Source of the DNA: Carettochelys insculpta
Lineage: Eukaryota > Chordata > Testudines > Carettochelyidae
DNA: 64,000 bases
Reading direction: 5' to 3'
Assembly (NCBI RefSeq): GCF_033958435.1
Contig: NC_134160.1
Span: forward strand, 13,503,001-13,567,000
The first letter of the stretch is position 1; every line of letters starts with the position of its first letter. Shown here in pieces: positions 32,619-44,689 of the stretch. The notes below the pieces were generated by a model that was not told where the DNA came from, searched no databases, and saw only the letters and a program-made list of their open reading frames with translations. Both the position numbers and the translations under genes were made by a program.

Positions 32619-35194
32619 TTGATGTCCACAAACTGGTGAATCTTTTAATATGCTTTCTTTCTTTTTTTCAAAGTTGAAATATGTACCAATAATTGGTGTG
32701 TAATAGGAAAATATGTATCTCTCCATTCTACAAACACTGAGAAGACAATCTGACACCTTCCATGGCCTCCAGTGACCTCGGAAGACGTAATGGACATCTG
32801 TGCTGCTGACGATAACTGAATCTCACTGTGCTGCGAGGTGCTTTCCCTTCTTTTTAAGAAGTCCAAGAAAGACTTTAAACAGTATCTGTGTCTCAGACAG
32901 CAGCAAGGACCAGGCTTTTGCCTGGAACATGAGGTGAATGGTACAATATGTTTTTTGCTTTTGCTAAAACAGTTTGAGATGTTGCATGTTTCCTTGCTGC
33001 ATGGTTCTAAGACTCATTAATTCAGAGAGGACGTGCAATCGCCCCACTCCCATCTCTATGGTTTGGCCAAGATTTTCCAAAATTCCTTGTGATTTTGGAT
33101 GCCTAGTCTGAGATGCCCTAAAGAGGCTTTGGTCAGAGTAAGTGTTGAGCACCCAGCCTCTGTAGTTCTGGCCTCCTTAGCATGACTTGAGTTGGGTGCC
33201 CAAAATCACCAAGTCCTTTGGCTATTATTAGAATTAGTTTAAAAAATGGGTCTTTTTCAGTGGAAAATTTTGATCTCTCAGCAGAAGTTGTAGATAAAAT
33301 TGAAGGTTTTTGGTCACAAACTGAAATATTTTGATTTGGAAATGCCACTGTAGTGTCTCACGGGAGCTGCACTTCAGGTTCCTCATGCTCCTAGTCTATG
33401 GTAGAGCTCTCCAACTGACTACGTCTCCCATGATACTCCACATTCACTCCTTTGGATAGGTAACGCAGTACATTAAGGGCATTCCTGACCATAGTGTTTC
33501 CCAGGTGATGTAATCCTGCTGGGGAACTCCACCTGAACAGGCGAAAGGGGATATCATAAGGCCCAGTGGCATTTCCAAATTGAAACAAGTTGTATTTGTG
33601 GCATTTTTGTTTGTTTGTTTGTTTTTTGGAAAACCTGAAAAACTTCCACAAAAAACATTTGCAGATGAAAACGCAATTGTCTATTGAATGCAGTTTCAAT
33701 CTCAGATTTTTCAACAGGCTCCAGCTATTATGGCTCAGGTTTCGAGAACCTGTATTTATTATATTAACGGCCAAATCTTACCCAATTTGCCTCTGTCATT
33801 GGACCCATAGATGACAAAGGGCCTACTAATAGGTAAACTACTCTTCATGCAAAGGGCCAGTATGATGTCCCTGTGCACATTTCAAGTCTCTCTGATGCTC
33901 TCACAGTAGTTTAATTCCAAGATAAGTGGTGCATTGCTTTGTACTGCTCCTCTCTCCTGCAATGAATTTCACCCTCTGTGAGTCAGGCAAGCAGCATTGG
34001 GCCATAACACCTCTGTAATGGTGCAAGTAGTTAGCAGCTTTATTGTGCTCTCTGGCAGCAGGGAACTAATTAACTAAAGTCACAAAGACAAATGTGAATC
34101 TTTTACACAAGAGGAACATCCTCCAGCACAAGTCCACCTCATTTACTCGTGCCTCCGACCTAATCTTGGCATAATCCTTGACCTCCGTGTGTGAAATTAC
34201 TCATGCTTATGCTAGTACTGTATCTGGGCACAATTTGTCACCCATCTGTCTGCAAATCCGGTTCTCTTCTCTGTAACATTGTGTATGTGACCCACTGCCT
34301 CAGCTGACCACCTCCTAAGGGAGCCTTACCCAGCCAGGACTCCATTTTGCAATCCAGTTCCAACCATCTGTCTGGTCTCCAGCCTCCCTACGAGTGCATT
34401 GTAGGCTACGTCATGGGCACTGTCACTCCAGTCCAGCCCCCGCATCTCTGCTCATTCACTCCACTTCAGCACTACCTCATGGGTGTTAGTACTTTCCTCT
34501 CTGTTGCTCCTTCCATCTGAACAAGCCAGAATCACATCTTCAGCACAGTGATTCTACATTTTGTTCCAAATTCCAGATCATTTCTTCTGTGCACAGGTTT
34601 CTTTATCTTTCTCACTAGCCTTAGGACCAAGCATTTTAATTTGTTCAACAAGCCCTGTTTCTATCCAACTGCCTTCTCTAATGGACACTGTCAAGCAGGT
34701 ACTGGCTTGCTGCCTTTAATTCTCTAAAACATTTTCTGATGAAATTTGCATGTAAAATATCATCACTGGTTGGGACAAAGCAGGCCAAGATTGGTGAGAA
34801 ACCAAAGTGAATGTACTAATCAGCAACTTCACTCGTGTGATTATTTATTGTTTGCACTAAGACAATACCTAGCAGCCCCACATATGAACCAGGACCCTCG
34901 TGTTCTAGGTGCTGTAAAAATATAGAAGAAAAACATGAATTCTACATATGAGCAAAGATACAATAGGTACTAGTAATAGATTGATGGGGGAAATATGAGA
35001 AAACAATGAAACAATACAGGCAGTGGCTTCAGCCCATATTAGTCATCCAGGCAGTCAGCCTACATTTTTTGCATGACAAAAATATTTGAGTGAGTGATGT
35101 TCTCATCCATCCTCCCTGAGGAAGGAAGGGTATGGGTAGGGATCATCAAATTGCTGAGGTAAATGCATGGTTGCGTAGGTGGTGTAGCAGAGAT
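32619..35194. other. Unassigned sequence
   Basis: No gene or bounded mobile element recognised. 34855-34930 ('GACAATACCTAGCAGCCCCACATATGAACCAGG...GTTCTAGGTGCTGTAAAAATATAGAAG') is an old repeat tail of the type seen at 18535. 33370-33540 has a 'GACTACGTCTCCCATGAT' phrase seen in some DNA elements. Confidence 0.3.
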
Positions 35195-35436
35195 GGATTT
35201 AGTTTCTTTGACCATGGGATTCTGTTTCAGGAACAAGGATTGCTGGCAAGAGATGGAATGCACCTAATGAAGAGATGAAAGGGCATCTTTGTAGGCAGGT
35301 TTACAAACCTAGTGAGGAGGGCTTTAAACTAGGTTCATTGGGGAATGGAGACACAAGGCCTGAGATAAGAGGGGATGGAGTAGGGTACAACAAAGTAGGA
35401 TTCCTAGGTGAGGAGGAGAAAGTGGGCCAATCAGCC

Positions 35437-36134
35437 ACTTCTCTACGGTGCTTGTACACAAATGCAAGAAGCTTGGGGAACAAACAGGAGGAACTGGAGG
35501 CCCTGGCACAGTCCAAGAAGTATGAAGTGATTGGAATAACGGAGAGACTTGGTGGGATGACTCACATAACTGGAGCACAGTAACAGAAGGGTATAAACTG
35601 TTTAGGAGGGACAGGCAGGGCAGAAAAGGAGGAGGAGTTGCGCTCTATGTGATGGACCATTTTGATTGCTCAGAGATCCAGTATACAGAGGGAGTAAAAC
35701 CAGTTGAGTGTCTTTGGGTTAGGCTTAGAGGTGGAAGCAATAGAGATGATGGTTTAGTTGGTGTCTGCTATAGACTGCCAGATCAAGGAGTTGAGGTAGA
35801 TGAGGATTTCTTCAGACAACTAACAGGAGCTTCCAAATCACAGGACCTGGTTCTCATTACCTTTAATTATCCTAAAGCAGCACGCAGACAATCCAGGAAG
35901 TTTTTAGAGAATGAGATAACTTCCTGGTACAAGTGCTGATGGAACTGACTAGGGGCCATGCACAACTTGATTTGCTGCTTACAAACAGGGAAGAACTACT
36001 AGGATAAATAAAAGTGGGTGGCAACCTGGACTGCAGTGATCACGAGATGGTAGATTTCAGGATCCTTACAAAAGGAAGAAAGGTGAGCAGTAATATGCAG
36101 ACCCTTGATTTCAAAAGAGCAGACTTTGACTCAC
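35437..36134 (+). pseudogene. CR1 endonuclease domain, decayed
   Basis: The AP-endonuclease-like N-terminal part of CR1 ORF2 starts around 'LRCLYTNARSLGNKQEELEALAQSKKYEVIGITE'. It continues in other frames as 'PVECLWVRLRGGSNRDDGLVGVCYRLPDQGVEVDEDFFRQL', then 'GGNLDCSDHEMVDFRILTKGRK' with the C-terminal SDH motif of the nuclease, then 'KRADFDSL'. At least three frame breaks separate the pieces. The domain nicks the target DNA to prime reverse transcription. Confidence 0.8.
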
Positions 36135-36280
36135 TGAAGCTGCGTCTACACGTGCACGCTACTTCGAAGTACCGGCACCAACTTCGAAATAGCGCCCGTC
36201 GCGTCTACACGCGTCCGGCGCTATTTCGAAGTTAACTTCGACGTTAGGCGGCGAGACGTCGAAGCCGCTAACCTCATGAG

Positions 36281-36962
36281 GGCTACGTCTACACGTGCAG
36301 CCAACATCGAAATAGTCTATTTCGATGAATAACGTCTACACATCCTCCAGGGCCAGCAACGTCGATGTTCAACTTCGACATTGCTCAGCCCAACATCGAA
36401 ATAGGAGCAGCGAGGGAACGTCTACACGTCAAAGTAGCACACATCGAAATAGGGATGCCAGGCACAGCTGCAGACAGGGTCACAGGGCGGACTCAACAGC
36501 CAGCCGCTCCCTTAAAGGGCCCCTCCCAGACACAGTTGCACTAAACAACACAAGATACACAGAGCTGACAACTGGTTGCAGACCCTGTGCCTGCAGCATA
36601 GATCCCCAGCTGCCGCAGAAGCAGCCAGAAGCCCTGGGCTAAGGGCTGCTGCCCACGGTGACCATAGAGCCCCGCAGGGGCTGGAGAGAGAGCATCTCTC
36701 AACCCCCCAGCTGATGGCCGCCATGGAGGACCCAGCAATTTCGACGTTGCGGGACGCGGATCGTCTACACGGTCCCTACTTCGACGTTGAACGTCGAAGT
36801 AGGGCGCTATTCCCATCCCCTCATGGGGTTAGCGACTTCGACGTCTCTCCGCCTAACGTCGATTTCAACTTCGAAATAGCGCCCGACGCGTGTAGACGCG
36901 ACGGGCGCTATTTCGAAGTTGGTGCCGCTACTTCGAAGTAGCGTGCACGTGTAGACGCAGCT
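36281..36962 (+). mobile_element. Harbinger internal-deletion derivative (682 bp, GAG duplication)
   Basis: The ends GGCTACGTCTACACGTGCA and GTGTAGACGCAGCT are flanked by GAG on both sides (36278-36280 and 36963-36965). It sits inside another derivative in opposite orientation, so it is younger than its host. It keeps the transposase start codons and the element's right flank. Confidence 0.85.
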
Positions 36963-37363
36963 GAGGAGATAGGAATAGCGCCCTACTTCGACGTTGAACG
37001 TCGAAGTAGGGACAGTGTAGACGATCCGCGTCCCGCAACGTCGAAATTGCTGGGTCCTCCATTGCGGCCATCAGCTGGGGGGTTGAGAGATGCTCTCTCT
37101 CCAGCCCCTGCGGGGCTCTATGGTCACTGTGGGCAGCAGCCCTTAGCCCAGGGCTTCTGGCTGCTTCTGCGGCAGCTGGGGATCTATGCTGCAGGCACAG
37201 GGTCTGCAACCAGTTGTCAGCTCTGTGGATCTTGTGTTGTTTAGTGCAACTGTGTCTGGGAGGGGCCCTTTAAGGGAGCGGCTGGCTGTTGAGTCCGCCC
37301 TGTGACCCTGTCTGCAGCTGTGCCTGGCATCCCTATTTCGATGTGTGCTACTTTGACGTGTAG

Positions 37364-38073
37364 AGCTGCGTCTACACGTGCACGTTACTTCGAAGTAGCG
37401 GCACTAACTTCGAAATAGCGCCCGTCACGTCTACATGCGTCGGGCGCTATTTCGAAGTTGAAATCGACGTTAGGCGGAGAGACGTCGAAGTCGCTAACCC
37501 CATGAGGGGATGGGAATAGCGCCCTACTTCGACGTTCAACATCGAAGTAGGGACGTGTAGACGATCCGCGTCCCGCAACATCGAAATAGCGGGGTCCTCC
37601 ATGGCGGCCATCAGCTGGGGGGTTGAGAGATACTCTCTCTCCAGCCCTTGCGGGGCTCTGTGGTCACCGTGGGCAGCAGCCCTTAGCCCAGGGCTTCTGG
37701 CTGCTGCTGCTGCAGCTGGGGGTCCGTGCTGCATATACAGGGTCTGCAACTAGTTGTTGGCTCTGTGTATCTTGCACTGTTTAATGAAAGTGTGTCTGGG
37801 AGGGGCCCTTTAAGGGAGCGACTTGCTGTTGAGTCCGCCCCGTGACCCTGTCTGCAGCTGTGCCTGGCTCCCTAATTTCGATGTGTGCTACTTTGGCGTG
37901 TAGACGTTCCCTCGCTGTGCCTATTTCGATGTTGGGCTGAGCAACGTCGAAGTTGAACATCGACGTTGCCAGCCCTGGAGGACGTGTAGACGTTATTCAT
38001 CGAAATAGCCTATTTCGATGTCGCAACATCGAAATAAGCTATTTCGATGTTGGCTGCATGTGTAGACATAGCC
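37364..38073 (-). mobile_element. Harbinger internal-deletion derivative (710 bp, 'YMQHGPP' subtype)
   Basis: The ends AGCTGCGTCTACACGTGCACG and GTGTAGACATAGCC are inverted. It shares many diagnostic differences with the copy at 58877-59586, for example GAAGTTGAAATCGACG in place of GAAGTTAACTTCGACG, and GTCCGTGCTGCATATACAGG. Its right flank TGA belongs to the composite, while TAG lies at its left edge. Confidence 0.85.
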
Positions 38074-38076
38074 TGA

Positions 38077-40064
38077 GGGTACTGATGGGCAGAATCCCCT
38101 GGGAAGCAAAGATGGAGGGGAAAGGAGTTCAGGAGAACTGGCAATATTTTAAAGAAGTCTTGCTGAAGGCACAGGAACAAAACATTCTGCGCATAGTAAA
38201 AAATGCAAATATGTAGGCAGCCAGCTTGGCTTAACAGGGAAATCCTTGGTGAGCATAAACTCAAAAAGAATGGGTATAAGAAGTGGAAACTTGGACAAAG
38301 GAGCAGTATGAATATATGGCTGGAAAATGCCAGGCAGTAATCAGGACAGCAAAGGCAAAATTGGAGCTGCAGCTGGCAAGGAATGTGAAGGGCGACAAGA
38401 AAGGTTTCTGCAGGAATGTTAACAATAAGGGGGTTATCAGGGAAGATGAGGGGTCGTTACTGGATCAGAGAGGTAACCTAGTGACAGATGATGTAAGAAA
38501 AGCTGAAGTATTCAATGGTTTTTTTGCCTCAGTCTTCACAGGCAAGGACAGTTCCCACACTATGTTGCTAGACAATGTAGTGTGGGAAGGTGGAGGGCAG
38601 CCTTCGATGGGGAAGGAATGAGTTAAGAGCTGCTTAGAAAAACTAGATGTACAGAAATCCATGAGCCTGAATTTAATGCACCCAAAGGTACTGAGGGAAT
38701 TGGCAGACGTCATTGCCGAGCCTTTGGCCATTATCTTCGAAGACTCTTTGGAGAGTGGGAGAGATCCTGGATGACTGGAGAAAGGCAAATGTAGTGCCCA
38801 TCCTTAAAAAAGGAAAGAAGGACAATCCAGGGACCTATAGACCAGCGAGCCTTATCTCAGTACTTTGGAAAATAATGGAAGGGATCCGCAAGAAATCCAT
38901 TTTGGAACACTTGGAAGAGACGACCGTGATCAAGAGGAGTCAACATGGATTCACGAAGAGCAGGTCATGCCTGACCAAGCTGATTAGCTTCTATGATGAG
39001 GTAACTGGCTCTGTCAACGTGGGGAAGGCAGTGGATGTGATATACCTTGACTTCAGCAAAGCTTTCATACAATCTCACACAACATTCTTGCCCGTAAGAT
39101 GAGGAAGTATGGACTATAAGATGGATAGAAAGCTGACTTGACTGTTGGGCTCAACGGGTAGTCGTCAGTGGCTCAATATCTGGATGGCAGTCGGTTTCAA
39201 GGAGAGTGCCGCAAGGCTCAGTTCTGGGACCAGTGTTGTTCAATATCTTTATTAATGATCTGGATAAGAGACTGGATTGCACCCTCAGCAAATTTGTGGA
39301 TGACACTAAGCTAAGGGGAGAGGTAGATATATTGGAGGGTAGAGAGAGAATCCAGAGTGACCTGGATAAATTGGAGGATTGCGCCAAAAGTAATCTGATG
39401 CAGTTCAACAAGGAGAAGCGTAGGGTCCTTCACCTGGGGCGGAAGAATCCCAAGCATTGTTACAGGCTGGGGACCGACTGGCTAAGCTGCAGTACAGCAG
39501 AAAGGGACCTAGGGGTTATGGTGGATGAAAGGCTGGATATGAGCAAACAGTGCGCCCTTGTAGCCAAGAAGGCTAACGGCGTATTAGGGTGCATTAGGAG
39601 GAGCATTTCCATCAGATCTAGAGAGGTTGTTGTTCCCCTCTATTCAGCACTGGGAGGCCACATCTGGAATATTGTGTCCAGTTTTGGGCTCCCAGTATAA
39701 AAATGATGTGGATGTACTGGAGCAGGTTCAGCAGAGGGCAACAAAAATGATTAAGAGTCTGGAGCACATGACCTATGAGGAGAGGATGAGGGATTTGGGC
39801 TTGTTTGGTTTACAGAAGAGAAGACTGAGGGGTGATTTAATAGCAGCCTTCAACTTCCTCAAGGGGAGCTCTAAAGAGGATGGAGAGAAACTGTTCTCAG
39901 TGGTGTCATACAGCAGAACAAGGAGCAATGGTGTAAAGTTACAGAATGAGAGGAGTAGGTTGAATGTTAGGAAAAACTACTTCAGCAGGAGGGCAGTGAA
40001 GGATTGGAATGCGTTGCCTAGAGAGGTAGTGGAATCTCCATCCCTAGAGGTTTTTAAGTCCTGA
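38077..40064 (+). pseudogene. CR1 reverse transcriptase and C-terminal region, decayed
   Basis: The sequence resumes after the Harbinger block with 'MGRIPWEAKMEGKGVQENWQYFKEVLLKAQEQ', the linker between endonuclease and reverse transcriptase. It then has '[43 protein letters not shown]', '[15 protein letters not shown]' (motif A), '[20 protein letters not shown]' (motif B) and 'KFVDDTKLRGE' (motif C, with Val in place of the usual Ala). The C-terminal part '[48 protein letters not shown]' ends at 40064. Several frameshifts and stops make it inactive. Confidence 0.85.
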
Positions 40065-40284
40065 CTTGACAAGGTCCTGGCTGGGATGACTTAGTTGGGG
40101 TTGATCCTGCTTGAAGCAGGGGGCCAGACTAGATGACCTCCTGTGGTCCCTTCCAGCCTTATGATTCTATGAACTTGGACCTTTCCTGCTAAATGAATCA
40201 GGCTCTAGTTAGTGACTTATAACACTGGCACTAAAGCTGGATACTGGAAACTTTAACATGCATATTTGATAGTTTACTCTGTTA

Positions 40285-40714
40285 GGGCTTGTCCATGCTA
40301 CCACCCTCCTTCGAAGGAAAGATGGTAATTAGGGTGTTGCGAGTTTACTAAGGAAGTGCTGGGCTGCATTAAGCAAATTTTCCCCCCATCCTCCACACCC
40401 CTGCAGCAACTTCAAAGTTTTAAACTTCAAAGTACCAGCTCACATCTAGCTGCAGTTCACCCACCAGTACTTTGAAGTAAATTTTGAGGAGTAAAGGGAC
40501 TTGGAAGTTGCCCCGGCACTTCGAAGTACCGGCAGGTGAGCCGTGGCTAGATGCGAGCTGGTACTTCGACGTGTAAAATTTCAAAGTTGTCGCAGGGGGA
40601 GGGGGAATAAGCTTAATGAAGCGCTGTGTATGCAGTGCAGAACTTCATTAGTAAACTCCCAATGCCCTAATTACCATCCTTCCTTCAAAGGAGGGTGGAA
40701 GTGTAGACACAGCC
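40285..40714. mobile_element. Inverted-repeat element with TTA duplication (430 bp)
   Basis: The left end GGGCTTGTCCATGCTACCACCCTCCTTCGAAGG pairs with the right CCTTCAAAGGAGGGTGGAAGTGTAGACACAGCC. TTA lies on both sides (40282-40284 and 40715-40717). The interior repeats TTCGAAGTACCGGC-type motifs in both orientations. It has no genes. Confidence 0.75.
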
Positions 40715-40717
40715 TTA

Positions 40718-41228
40718 ATGTCAGCTTTGTACACCAATGGTGCCAGGTTAAGTGCATGATTAAAAACTAGGGCTCTCTGAAGAGAAGAACTATTGTTTCA
40801 AAGAGGATTTTGAAATTTGACTTTGTTCTGAATTACCATAATACCTGACAACTTAGAAATTCTCCATCAAGGAAAATTATAAAACAATTAACTTCAGGTG
40901 TATCAAAATAGTCTGACTTCTCGGCCTTATGGCTGAGGGGTGAAAACATTATCTTGCCTTAATACAGCATAAAAAAATTCAACCCAAGCAGTCGTTTCAA
41001 AATTTAAAAAATTAACAAATTCTATTTTGAAAGCATCATAAGAGCCCATTTCAACATAAAACAAAATTCCAATGAAACAGACCTATTTCAAACAATTTTG
41101 ATTTTGATGGAACTGCAGTTTATGAAGTGAGGTGGTTCTGATGAAGTTTCTGTGACCAGCTCTTCCATTAACTCAAGGTTATTTTCTGACAGAAGTAGTA
41201 ATGGAAGCACAGGCCCCAGTTCTGCTTA
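40718..41228. other. Unassigned AT-rich sequence
   Basis: It contains 'TTTTGAAATTTGACTTTG' and 'TTTCAAAATTTAAAAAATTAAC' phrases, resembling stretches near 24100 and 44100. No gene was recognised. Confidence 0.3.
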
Positions 41229-41402
41229 ATAGGGTGACCAACCCTCCAGAATTAGCCTGGAATCTCCTGGAAAAGGCATCAATTTCTGAGTGACTAGTGA
41301 AAGCAATCCTGGAGATTTTAACAGGGTATTTTAAGAAAATGCCATTGGGTAAATACTGAGGGAAAAAATGTCCCAGAACAACTTCAGTCAGAGTTGGCAT
41401 CT
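41229..41402. repeat. Short hAT-like element (TAGGGTGACCAACCCTCC type)
   Basis: The left 'TAGGGTGACCAACCCTCCAGAATTAGCCTGGA' and right 'CAGAGTTGGCATCTCTG' are imperfect inverted ends known from reptile repeats of this kind. The flanking duplication is not clear. Confidence 0.45.
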
Positions 41403-41512
41403 CTGCTGCTGAACTTTACTTCTGCGAATAACCCCATAGCATTCAACAGGGCTACTCAAGTATATAAAGTTATATAAACACATAATTGTTTGTGGGATTG
41501 GCATATCTCCCC

Positions 41513-41552
<40 letters not shown>
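41513..41552. repeat. (ATT)n microsatellite
   Basis: About 13 perfect ATT units. Confidence 0.95.
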
Positions 41553-41984
41553 GTGGAGTTATTTATTTTATAATAGCACAATCATGCAATGCCCTGGTCA
41601 AATTGAATAGCCCCAGGTTCTGTGGTGTCCATTTCAGCTGTCCTGTGGGTAGGAGGCAACCACAGGATTATGGGGGCCTGGCAAAGGGAAGAAGCAGTGT
41701 TTGTCCTGCCAACACTCACTGTAGTAGTATACCCTGCTCTGCCACACTGACTTCTCAAGTTGCTTGAGGGAATGGCCAGGGGGCAGAGCAGGGGCCTGGC
41801 TTGGGGAAGGTGTGGAGCAGGGGGCAGGGTGCGGTAGAGGTGGGGCCTGCAATGGGGCTGGAGGGTGCCCTGGACCCTGGCTTGTGGCATTGGAGGGGAG
41901 ATTCCCCAAGCTTCATGCTCCCAACTCGGGACAGCCCTGGATAGTCCATCTAATGAGAGACAAGCCCATGTTCTAACACATAAG
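41553..41984. other. Unassigned sequence
   Basis: Pyrimidine/purine-biased around 41770-41880; no gene recognised. Confidence 0.25.
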
Positions 41985-42695
41985 AGCTGTGTCTACACGT
42001 GCATGCTACTTCGAAGTAGCGGCACTAACTTCGAAATAGCGCCCGTCGCGGCTACACGCGTCAGGTGCTATTTCGAAGTTAACTTCGACGTTAGGCAGCG
42101 AGACGTCGAAGTCGCTAACCTCATGAGGGGATCGGAATAGCGCCCTACTTCGACGTTCAACGTCGAAGTAGGGACCATGTAGCTGATCTGCGTCCCGCAA
42201 CGTCGAAATTGCTGGGTCCTCCATGGCGGCCATCAGCTGGGGGGTTGAGAGATGCTCTCTCTCCAGCCCCTGCGGGGCTCTATGGTCACCGTGGGAAGCA
42301 GCCCTTAGCCCAGGGCTTCTGGCTGCTGCTGCGGCAGCTGGGGATCCATGCTGCAGGCACAGGGTCTGCAACCAGTTGTCGGCTCTGTGGATCTTGTGTT
42401 GTTTAGTGCAAGTGTGTCTGGGAGGGGCCCTTTAAGGCAGCGGCTTGCTGTTGAGTCCGCCCTGTGACCCTGTCTGCAGCTGTGCCTGGCACCCTTATTT
42501 CGATGTGTGCTACTTTGGCGTGTAGACGTACCCTCGCAGCGCCTATTTCGATGTGGTGTCACGCAACGTCGAAGTTGAACGTCGACGTTGCCAGCCCTGG
42601 AGGACGTGTAGACGTTATTCATCGAAATAGCCTATTTCGATGTTGCTATATCGAAATAAACTATTTCGATGTTTGCTTCACGTGTAGACGTAGCC
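41985..42695 (-). mobile_element. Harbinger internal-deletion derivative (711 bp)
   Basis: The ends AGCTGTGTCTACACGTGCATG and CACGTGTAGACGTAGCC are inverted. It is closely related to the copies at 7443 and 36281 ('LCLQHGSPAAA' subtype when read through). A clear 3-bp duplication is not visible: AAG on the left, ATA on the right. Confidence 0.8.
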
Positions 42696-42714
42696 ATAGA
42701 CAGTCAAAAGAGCA

Positions 42715-42800
42715 CAGAGAGGTGAACTGATTTCCCCAAGGTCACAGATAAAGTCAGAAACAGAAACCAGGTCTCTTGAACTCCAGGCATCACCTGGGAC
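42715..42800 (-). repeat. Old MIR-type SINE remnant
   Basis: 'GGTGAACTGATTTCCCCAAGGTCACAGATAAAGTCAGAAACAGAAACCAGGTCTC' follows the reverse complement of the MIR 5' half. Confidence 0.5.
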
Positions 42801-42964
42801 TGCCTCAGGTGGCTGTTAGTGACCATTGAGTATCACTGGACATGAAGTTGATCACAGAAACAAATTTTCAGAACTTATTTTCCAGAAGAGCTATAGCCCC
42901 TGGGCAAACACTGCAGCAATCCCAGCAGACACTGCAGACAAAGGGAAAGAGAAGCAAAGAGCAG
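42801..42964. other. Unassigned sequence
   Basis: Nothing recognised. Confidence 0.25.
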
Positions 42965-43075
42965 TAAAAGGACTTGCTGATAGTCACACAGCGTAGCAGC
43001 ATTAGAGCTGAGACCAGAAGCCACACATTTTAAGTCCCCAGTGTATACAATGCCTTATCCACTCGACCACATTTC
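42965..43075 (-). repeat. Old MIR-type SINE remnant
   Basis: 'GACTTGCTGATAGTCACACAGCGTAGCAGCATTAGAGCTGAGACCAGAAGCC' followed by 'ATGCCTTATCCACTCGACCACATT' fits the MIR reverse complement. Confidence 0.55.
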
Positions 43076-44689
43076 TTCCCCATTGAAGCGGCATTGATAT
43101 CTCTTGGGATACAGCTGAGGAGCATAAGTTGCTCAAATAGAAGTTGCAAAAAAACAGATTTTAAACAGCAACAATTGGGGATGTGATAACAAAACTAGGC
43201 ACATAATTCAATCCATTTATCAAAGGCCTTTTCAAGGCACGTGGGACAAAAATAAAACAGAGCAAACAAAGTTAACCTATAATTTGGAACATTTTCCTAA
43301 ATATTTCCTGTCAGAACAGCCCTGCCAGTTGTCACCGGAGCTTTGTTTCTTTCTGCATTTCTTAGCCAACAGACTGTGGAAAGCTTGTTAAGCACACGAT
43401 TCACCCTTCACAAAAGGACAATATTTTACCATTCAGCATTTCTCAGGAATAACCTTTGCTTTCAAAAATCAAAGCATTTTTCCCATTGATTTAGAGGCTA
43501 TAGTTTTTTATGGAGGGGGAAGTGGAAAACACAGCCCAGCTCTTTAATTCTGTCCTGATAAGAGAAGGGCACTAAATCATTTCTAAAAGGAGAGCAAAGG
43601 TTAAGATAAAGGCCTATTCTGTTCAAAAGGATCTCAATAATTCCATTAGCAGGATGGGCGAGGGAACAAGTAAAAAGCAACCAGCTGAAGTAAAGATAGT
43701 GCCAAATATATTTTCCTGAGATTTTAACATAAATTTTGTCTCCGTGGAATTAGAAAGAAAATTCTTAACAAATAGGCCTCTTTTTTTTTTAACTGAAAAG
43801 ATGTGAAAAGCCAGCCTGGATACTTATTACCCAGTGAAAACCTCTTAAAAGGTTTGTCCATAAACTGTCCACTGTCTGCTTGTGACATGTATCCACTTGG
43901 CCCAACATAAAGCTATCTATGGATGCATCATGCCCTCCCTTTTTCCATTCCATTGCCCCACACACTTCAGCTGTCCACCTACCTCCTCTCAGATAAGTTT
44001 TGCTGTCTGTTGATGTAGGCAGATGTAGAAGACTGGAAATGGCAGACCTGGGCCATTTTCAGACTATAGAGAAAGTGGAAAGGGCTGATTGTCTTATTCA
44101 GGAGGTGCTTGAAATAGGGATGCTTAAAAATTTGCTGTTGGAACTGATTTTTTGATGGGAAAATTAGGGGTTTGGTGATGTGATTTTTCCCTCAGACGTG
44201 TCTACTTTTCACAGAAAATGTTTCATGTATTCTAGCAAAATAAAAGCCAGAGGCTGAAATTTTTCATTTTTGGCAGAAATATTTGGCTGAAAACTTAAAA
44301 TTAATCTGTGGATAAAAATCCCTTCAATCCCCTTCTTTTGGAGCCCAATATATCGTTCAGACATAAAACCCACAGACAACATGTGTTGGTTGGCAGGAGC
44401 TTGCTGCAACCCCAAATGCTTTTCCCCTGTCATCCAAGGGAAAAGTGTGTAGCATTCACTTCTCATCCCCCAGTTTCCCAGCTTTGGTGCACCCCACACT
44501 GCCACCCAATAATCAGAGAGCCCTACATCTTCTCCTGGCTGCTGAGTTACTTTTTCAGAACATTTAAGAGCTTCTCTGCACTTGACAATTAAGCTGGAAT
44601 AAGGCAGGGTGTGGATTTAAAGTGGATTAGGCATCCTGGATTTATTCTATATGTAGCTGTCTTTATTCCAAGTTAGCTTAATCACCAAG
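43076..44689. other. Unassigned sequence
   Basis: No gene recognised. 44570-44690 has inverted 'TTAAGCTGGAATAAGGC' and 'TTTATTCCAAGTTAGCTTAA' phrases, possibly part of a small DNA element. Confidence 0.3.

Larger units (their letters stand above)
36138..38073 (-). mobile_element. Composite stack of Harbinger derivatives inside CR1 (TGA duplication)
   Basis: TGA flanks the whole block (36135-36137 and 38074-38076), and removing the block restores CR1. It contains 541 bp of one derivative (36138-36280 plus 36966-37363, counting one GAG copy), interrupted by a second derivative (36281-36962), and joined at 37363/37364 to a third, full-length derivative (37364-38073). The first unit lacks its far end. 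The junction with the third unit is the same, base for base, as that between the long element and its 541-bp neighbour at 4367/4368 when read on the opposite strand. Confidence 0.8.
35195..40173 (+). mobile_element. Long CR1 LINE copy split by Harbinger derivatives
   Basis: It begins near 'TTTAGTTTCTTTGACCATGGGATTCTG', the same place where the 51.5-54.6 kb copy begins, and ends with the CR1 3' terminus 'TTCCAGCCTTATGATTCTATGAA'. Without the insertion at 36138-38073 it is about 3.0 kb and covers endonuclease and reverse transcriptase. The split is exact: 'GACTCACTGA' before the insertion and 'TGAGGGTACTGATGGGC' after it restore the CR1 order. Confidence 0.9.

Noticed and set aside
36576..36941. 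A ~100-121-codon frame (MQTLCLQH...SPAAAAAARSP) open in nearly every Harbinger derivative, as if a conserved small protein
   Set aside because: It spans the deletion junction and runs into palindromic, CpG-rich terminal DNA. It stays open because copies are recent and share sequence. It is not in frame with the transposase, and its start lies upstream of the transposase ATG in another frame.
41513..41552. Tyrosine-rich frame (YYYYYYYY)
   Set aside because: It is the translation of the (ATT)n microsatellite.
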